Assembly (NCBI GenBank): GCA_022264855.1
Contig: JABYQU010000006.1
Location: 310,001-374,000 of the forward strand
Source of the DNA: Lenzites betulinus
Taxonomy: Eukaryota > Basidiomycota > Agaricomycetes > Polyporales > Polyporaceae
DNA length: 64,000 bases
Reading direction: 5' to 3'
The notes beneath the pieces were generated by a model that was not told the origin of the DNA, did not search any database, and worked only from the letters and a program-made list of their open reading frames with translations. A program made the translations under genes and the position numbers. Below, one piece after another: positions 58,381-64,000 of this stretch. Every line of letters begins with the position of its first letter. Position 1 is the stretch's first letter.

Positions 58381-58690
58381 CTCAGTTTCCGGCGTCGCTT
58401 CGTCTGGTTAGTCTGTAACTTGTTATGCAGTCGGAGAGTTGGTCAAGAGAAAGCGTGGAATGGTGAGACCAAGCTGAGGAGAGGAGGACATGATCGTGGG
58501 TTGAGCGAACCCGCGTCGGAGCGCGGGTGAGATCATCCTCGCGCGTCCCGCACCCCGTGCTCGGCGCCTCCGAGTCTCGCGTTCTTGACCGCGACTACGA
58601 TCTTGACTCCAACATCGAGCCAACCGTCGTCCGGTGCAGACCATCTTGCTTGCTAGAAGGCCTCTTCGCGTTATCTGAACGTGCGCAGCC
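58381..58690. promoter_or_regulatory. Bidirectional promoter between HEM4 and CTP1
   Basis: 310 bp between divergent start codons of haem synthesis and citrate export genes. No TATA box seen. Confidence 0.45.
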
Positions 58691-60142
58691 ATGTCGAAGA
58701 AAGAGAAACCGCTGCACTCGCTCATTGCGGGGACCACTGCAGGCGCGGTCGAAGCGTGAGCTCCGCATTCCCTGTGTCTCCGAGTACACAACAGGCTCAT
58801 TAAAATGCATTCAGGTTCATCACATATCCTACGGAATATGTGAAGACACGCTCACAGTTCAGTGGCAAGGTCTGAATATTGAATCTCGTAGTCAGAGAGG
58901 GCGTCCATTGACTCACTTTGGCACGCCTCGTAGAGGGAGAGCCCTGTGGCGATCATCAAGTCTACTCTGCAGTCAAAGGGTGTTGCGGGATTGTACTCGG
59001 GATGCATAGCCCTCGTTATTGGTACGTCTGATGCTATGAAACTCACGACGGCTGAAAGGCTGATCTTGCCCCACAGGTAACGCAGTGAAGGCCGGTGTGC
59101 GGTTCGTGTCGTATGACCACTTCAAACATGCGCTCGCAGACGCTGAGGTGAGTTCATTATCTTCTTCAAGGTAGTAGGGAACGCAACACTGACGTGGGTG
59201 TGTGGGTGAGGGTAAAGTCTCCGCGCCGAGGAGTCTGCTCGGTAAGTCTTCATCCAGCCAAATTTCTCATTGCAGCCACTCATGATTATATATGCGTTTT
59301 GTGTAGCTGGCCTGGGTGCAGGCATGACGGAGGCTGTCTTCGCTGTCACGCCCTCAGAAACCATTAAGTGTGTAGATTCGTCCTCCCAAGCTTGTAGCAT
59401 GGGACTAACGGCAGACCAGAACAAAGCTCATCGACGACGCGAAGAGCGCGAACCCACGTTTCCGTGGCCTTGTCCACGGCACAACGTGCATAGTGAGAGA
59501 AGAGGGCCTCCGTGGGATTTACCGTGGCCTCTTCCCTGTGGTTCGTACTGATTTCACTATATGCGTGTTCTTGCAAACTGAATGATCGTTCGCAGATGAT
59601 GCGGCAAGGTAGCTCTATATCGCAACGCGTTGATGAGCATATAGTTAACGCCGTCGCATCTAGGCGCGAACTCCGCCGTACGCTTCACCACGTACACGAC
59701 GCTCAAGCAGTTCGTCCAGACTCAAGGCGGCCGGACAGGGCAGCAGCTCTCGAGCTTCATGACCTTCGGCATTGGCGCCGTTGCCGGTCTGGTGACAGTC
59801 TACACTACCATGCCCCTCGAGTGCGTGCATACCCTTCTTCTCCATCTCCACTTTCGCTTAAGGGATTTCGACTATACAGTGTCATAAAGACGAGGATGCA
59901 GAGTCTAGAGGCAAGGCAGGCGTACCGCAACTCGTTCCATTGCGCGTATCGGATCTTCACCGAGGAAGGCCTCTTCCGATTCTGGACGGGCACGACGCCA
60001 CGGTTAGCGCGGTTGGTGGTGCGTATCCTTCTTATAGTCGCTCGTTATACAGCTGACGACGTGGATCGGTTAGTTGAGTGGTGGTATCGTGTTCACTGTC
60101 TATGAAAACATGATCAAATTGATCGGAGGCAGGGTGGTATGA
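58691..60142 (+). CDS. CTP1: Mitochondrial tricarboxylate (citrate) carrier
   Basis: Member of the mitochondrial carrier family with three repeats. Start MSKKEKPLHSLIAGTTAGAV. The three signature boxes are visible: ITYPTEYVKTRSQFSGK, VTPSETIKTKLIDDAK and TTMPLDVIKTRMQSLEARQA. Other blocks: SKGVAGLYSGCIALVIGNAV, KAGVRFVSYDHFKHALADAE, LGAGMTEAVFAV, IVREEGLRGIYRGLFPV, MMRQGANSAVRFTTYTTLKQ, FMTFGIGAVAGLVTVYTTMP, EEGLFRFWTGTTPRLARL, GGIVFTVYENMIKLIGGRVV, stop 60140-60142. The NSAVRF-TTY and R-F-x-SYDHFK residues match citrate carriers (Ctp1/CIC), which exchange matrix citrate for malate. At least ten short introns, including near-microexons around 59196-59280 and 59595-59663. About 300 residues. 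Confidence 0.9.
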
Positions 60143-61690
60143 GTAAAAACTGCGCTAGAATATATGTTTCTTCCTTTCCTACGGAATTGGCGGAGACGTA
60201 GTGTGAGCGAACCCAGCTCGTGTTTCGCCAGGTCAGTCGTGAGTACTTCACACGTTCCATTCACCCATGAAACAAACTCGTGAATGCTAACTTTCTCGAC
60301 TGATCAGGTCAGGTGGGCGCTGCAGCACTGTTACACTGCGATCTGTCCATGGAATCGTCCAACGTCCTCTGGAGGTCTCATTTATCATCGCGAAGGCGAT
60401 TCGCACATTGAATCTTCCTGCCAGCCAAGCTGTGGCGCAGAGTGTGCGGGGTCGGTGGTGTGGTGATTTCCCTAGGAAACATGTTCTCCGAGGGGCGTGC
60501 GATACGCGGATTAGGGCGTTCCTTTTCAACAGGTCCCTTCGTGAGCATAACGCGCGGCAATCCTATTTCGCCGCGACTAGCTCCTACAAGGTGCATTACA
60601 CATATGATATTGCTTCATTGTGCCTAGGTTGTCACTGATATTCAGGGTGTTATAGAAGAACTAGTGCGATGGGTGCGACCGCCATCCATGATCGGAGCTG
60701 TCGATCCCTGTAAGTAGGCTCTGGTACGCGATGGTTATGCGTTTCTCTGGTCGTGTGACGTCTTTCTCGAGTAGCATTGATACTCTCAGGTCCTAGTCCG
60801 TGTCGCCATGCTAGAGTATGCACCACCACAACATGCATGGCATAGGCATTAGCACACGACTGATGACCCATTCCCTCAGACACCAGAGTGATCTCACCAT
60901 GCATACACCGATCCCAACGCAACACTTCGTATTATTCGCCCCCCCTAGCCAGTACGTAACTTTTCTTGGCACCCATTTACTCTCTCACGCCCCCAACGCG
61001 CCGCCCATAAGCACGCAGAAGTTCAAGATGAGAAAAAGGTGTGCCGCCGGCGCGCTGTCTGTCAACGGGCGATTGACGTGGGGGCGGGACGTCCGTTCGT
61101 GACTCGATTCCCGCTTCCCATTCATTTTGCACCGCTTCAGGTGCGCCCGAAAGTGTGTTTGACTTTGCCAAGACCTCCCGACACGCAGGGAGAGCCACAG
61201 GCCCACAGCCCCTGGTGGTGGATATTGGCATAAACTGGACCGTCGCCTGTGACCGAAACTAGTGTTGTCTGCGAGGCTCTTGTGGTTTGGATGAAGACAC
61301 ACCCCCTCTGATTGTCGACATAACCCCTGTATGTCGAATAATTGTGTTCCTACATAGTAGGATGCTGACGACCATCTGACAGTAGAATTTGCGAAGCCGC
61401 GAATCATGTATCGCGTCGTCAACCATCCCAATGAGGACGGCGGTCGTTGGCAGTCTCCAGCCGCGTGCCTGATGCGCCGTGTCAATTCTACAAAGCGCTG
61501 TCATACACCGTCCGGCACGATTGCTCGTACAGATCGACAGTTCGCGCTAGGGGCTCCAGGCGCGTTTAATGCTGCTCTGACAAGGCCAGGTCCCGGGCCT
61601 CATATATAAGTACCCACGAATTGACATGGTCCTTGCGGCCCGTTGCGTCATTTATTTCTCAGCCCGCCCGAGTCCCTGGTCGTTTGCATA
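60143..61690. other. Intergenic region, no gene recognised
   Basis: About 1.5 kb with frames up to 166 codons (60985-61485, minus) that show no domain or plausible splice context. The last 90 bp form the promoter of the next gene, with TATATAA near 61602-61608. Confidence 0.4.
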
Positions 61691-62546
61691 ATGCCCTCCG
61701 TCAAGCAGCTCTCAGTCGCTATCCTACTCAGCGCGAGCGCTTTTGCACCTCAGGTCGCGGCGCTTGTGCGCCCTCGGATGCCCAATGCCTTCCTGAGGCC
61801 ATCCAAAAGGTTCGCGATCCCGGACACCCTTGTCGACCGCTCGTTGGGACTTTCGGCCCGTGCCGGGTTCTGTCCCGTTGGCTGGGCGGTGTGCTCGTCA
61901 ATCGAGGAAACCTGCTACCCACTCGACGGTTCAGAGTGCTGCTCTGGTACGTTGAGCACATGCATTTGGTACTGGGACATATACTGACCTGTATCTCAGA
62001 CGGAAACTTCTGTTCTGCCGGGTGGGCAAGGCTACATGTATAGTACGGCTGCCAATTGCTAATATATGCCCCTGCAGGAGCGTATGCGACGTCGGCGGCG
62101 CATGCTGCCCCCTCGGCGTGACCTGCGACGGTCCCGCCCCTCCGCCGATCACCATCGGGGGCGGTAACGAGCCCACGACTACTCACCGCGTAGCCACGCC
62201 GACGCCGACCCCGACACCGACCTCTACCCGCTCGACTACGACCTCGACGCTCTCCGAGTCCTCGGCCACGACCCCGACAGCTTCGCCGACTAGCACCTTC
62301 GACCCTACGACGGAGGATCCGCTGGAGCTTACTATATTTTCGGTAGCCCCGGACGCCAGCGTCTCGGCGACGACGCCCCGGGGCGGCTCGAATGATCCTC
62401 AGTTCCCGTTCGGAGGTACGGGCGGCGCGATGTCGATCGGTTGGGGTACGGCGGCGTGGACGGGCGTGCTGCTCTCTGGTGCGCTGGGTGTCCTCATGAG
62501 CGTTGGTATGTCGAGCGTATACGTTTCTGCAGGAGTCCGAGTCTAA
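61691..62546 (+). CDS. Secreted cysteine-rich protein, probably GPI-anchored
   Basis: Three exons. A signal peptide is evident: MPSVKQLSVAILLSASAFAP QVAA. Mature part: FCPVGWAVCSSIEETCYPLD, GSECCSDGNFCSAGSVCDVG, GACCPLGVTCDGP, a compact cysteine module with paired CC dipeptides as in small extracellular fungal proteins. Then a long Thr/Ser/Pro stretch (TPTPTPTPTSTRSTTTSTLS), probably O-mannosylated, and a hydrophobic segment near the C-terminus (IGWGTAAWTGVLLSGALGVL) compatible with a GPI signal, although the extra residues to the stop at 62546 are only mildly hydrophobic. Intron borders near 61945-61999 and 62022-62078. A cell-surface role is inferred; the exact function is unknown. Confidence 0.68.
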
Positions 62547-62718
62547 CCGTTCACCATTGCACGCCCCAAGTCTAGTGTCATAAGCCCATTTTGTTATTTT
62601 TCACCCCATGTGTGCATATATGTTTTCCCCAACTCGTCAGCGTAGTTACTCAAATCAAGTCAGTCGTACCCATACAATCCCTTCCATCCCATACTAGTGC
62701 TATCATCACCAATCGTAG

Positions 62719-64000
62719 TCAGTCAACATATTCGGTCGATGTCCTGTCAAACAAGCGGATATTGCCAGACGAGTCAGATAGCCGGACAGGCGGGTCAGAC
62801 AGCCGCTCGGTGACAACACTGAACGACCACGGTAGCTCGGTACGCAGCCCACCACCCTGCCCACGCTCTTGCGGCCAGAACAGAGATTGTTGCGGTGACC
62901 ACTCAAGCAGCGAGGCGTCGTCGCGGTGCGACATTCCGGATGCGTCCGTTCGCCGCTTCTCCTCCATCGCCTCCGCGTCCTTGCTAACCCAAGAGATAGG
63001 AGCTCCCGTAGTGCGCCCACCGGTACTTGAGGAGTCCCGGAATACTCCTCCATCTAGACCAGGCGACGTGAGGAGAGGCTCAGGTATTGTAGGAACAAGG
63101 TTCTCCGAAACCCCTTCTCGGACCCGCATGATCCCGTGATGGCTACCGCCCTGAACCTGATCGTCCGCGATTTGAATAAGATCCTGCGCAGGTATGTTGA
63201 CTGGTCTGATGGGAAGCGGACTCTGGAGCGGAGGAAGCACTATCATAGTAGGCGCAGATGTTTGGTGTGACCTGGCGGGCGAATTGTAAGCGCCAGGAGA
63301 GGCGGTCCGTGGTCGCGCGATATCGTAGGGGGAGCCAACGAGGTATGCGCCTGGGTATCGGTCGTCTCGTGAAAGGGACTTCCGTCGAGCGCGCTGACTG
63401 GTTAAACTCATATGCAATGGATGCCGGTGAGCTGGAGGGCTGGGGCGAGGGGGAATGGCGGTGACAGTACGCCTTGATATGTCGAGCTCCCTCAGCTTGC
63501 TACTACTCGGGAGCGCTTCAGCGCTCGTGTTCTCCGATGTGTGCCACTGGGCGAGCTTTCCGCGGGGGACGGTATTCGCGCCAGTCAAGTCTACTAGACC
63601 ACGAACGTCGCTAACATGTTCGACGGAGTCTTCAACGAGCTCCAACGACTTGCCATCTGCGTGATCGATGTACATCTCTGCCAGAGAGGAACGTGAAGAT
63701 GTATGGAACGGGGGAGGAGTGGCACTGCCTGAGAGCGACCTAGGTCGTAGCTGCCGTTCAGTACCTGAGCATCGTATGGATAGGCTGATCTGCGTACCCG
63801 GCATATTGGCTATGGGCATAACCTTCATCACGTCTCATCTCAAGACTCAAGCTACTCCAGTTCGGTGAAGACTCGGACGAGAGATATTCCACTTGTGGAC
63901 TTGTGAATATCCAAAAGTCCTTTGTGCGTGAACGATCACCGAAGGTCAGAGAGATGAGCAACGTGAACGAATGTTCGCTGAGTGCGCTGAACAGAGCCAA
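62719..64000 (-). CDS. C-terminal part of an unrecognised protein, running off the window
   Basis: Two exons, from the window edge to 63823 and 63764-62719, joined through a 58-nt intron (donor GTTATG at 63822, acceptor CTCAG) that keeps frame: SLEMRRDEG-TERQLRPRSL. The visible part begins LFSALSEHSFTLLISLTFGD, which could be the end of a helical or membrane domain. It continues with a long disordered Ser/Pro/Arg-rich tail (PPRPSPPAHRHPLHMSLTSQ) ending FDRTSTEYVD. I do not recognise the family. The tail is like the cytoplasmic tails of fungal membrane proteins, but that is only an impression. The 5' end is outside the window. Confidence 0.55.

Noticed and set aside
60985..61485. 166-codon minus-strand frame
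   Set aside because: No domain, no splice context, composition of non-coding DNA.

Overview
The window reads as nuclear DNA of a filamentous basidiomycete, probably an agaricomycete. Genes are intron-dense, with introns mostly 48-65 nt and GT...AG. The protein types also fit: BTB/POZ regulators, a FunK1-type kinase relic, a fungal seven-helix membrane protein, a CsbD-like stress protein and an Ngaro-type tyrosine-recombinase retrotransposon. All exon borders were placed by eye from splice signals, reading frame and comparison between paralogs. I ran no search or alignment, so identity figures are visual.

Layout. 1-13 kb: the 3' end of a cytochrome P450, a BAR-SH3 protein, two BTB/POZ genes, a seven-helix membrane protein, the SWI/SNF subunit Snf12/Rsc6, and one 1.37-kb terminal-inverted-repeat (TIR) transposon. 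14-25 kb and 35-53 kb: an accessory zone holding seven copies (A-G) of a small seven-exon gene family I do not recognise, interleaved with four aldo-keto reductase (AKR) loci, two intact and two broken. The centre of this zone (26-33 kb) holds ordinary genes: a CsbD-like protein and the mitochondrial RNA polymerase RPO41. 37-50.6 kb is a transposon nest: a second copy of the first TIR element carrying a tRNA-derived SINE, two 926-bp copies of another TIR element with 7-bp target duplications, and a complete 6.0-kb Ngaro-type retrotransposon inside one of those 926-bp copies. 55-64 kb is a compact housekeeping block: the mitochondrial ATPase inhibitor IF1 divergent from ATP synthase subunit h, uroporphyrinogen-III synthase divergent from the citrate carrier, a secreted cysteine-rich protein, and the partial tail of an unknown gene.

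Most interesting: the seven-copy family. All copies share one seven-exon pattern, a TATA box about 50-80 bp before the start, and a conserved element about 55-60 bp further upstream. The genes have multiplied by segmental and inverted duplication together with the AKR genes. Copies E and F share an almost identical 303-bp promoter block although their coding parts have clearly diverged. The helical pattern of the protein faintly recalls HsbA-type surface-binding proteins but no signal peptide is visible, so the function is open.
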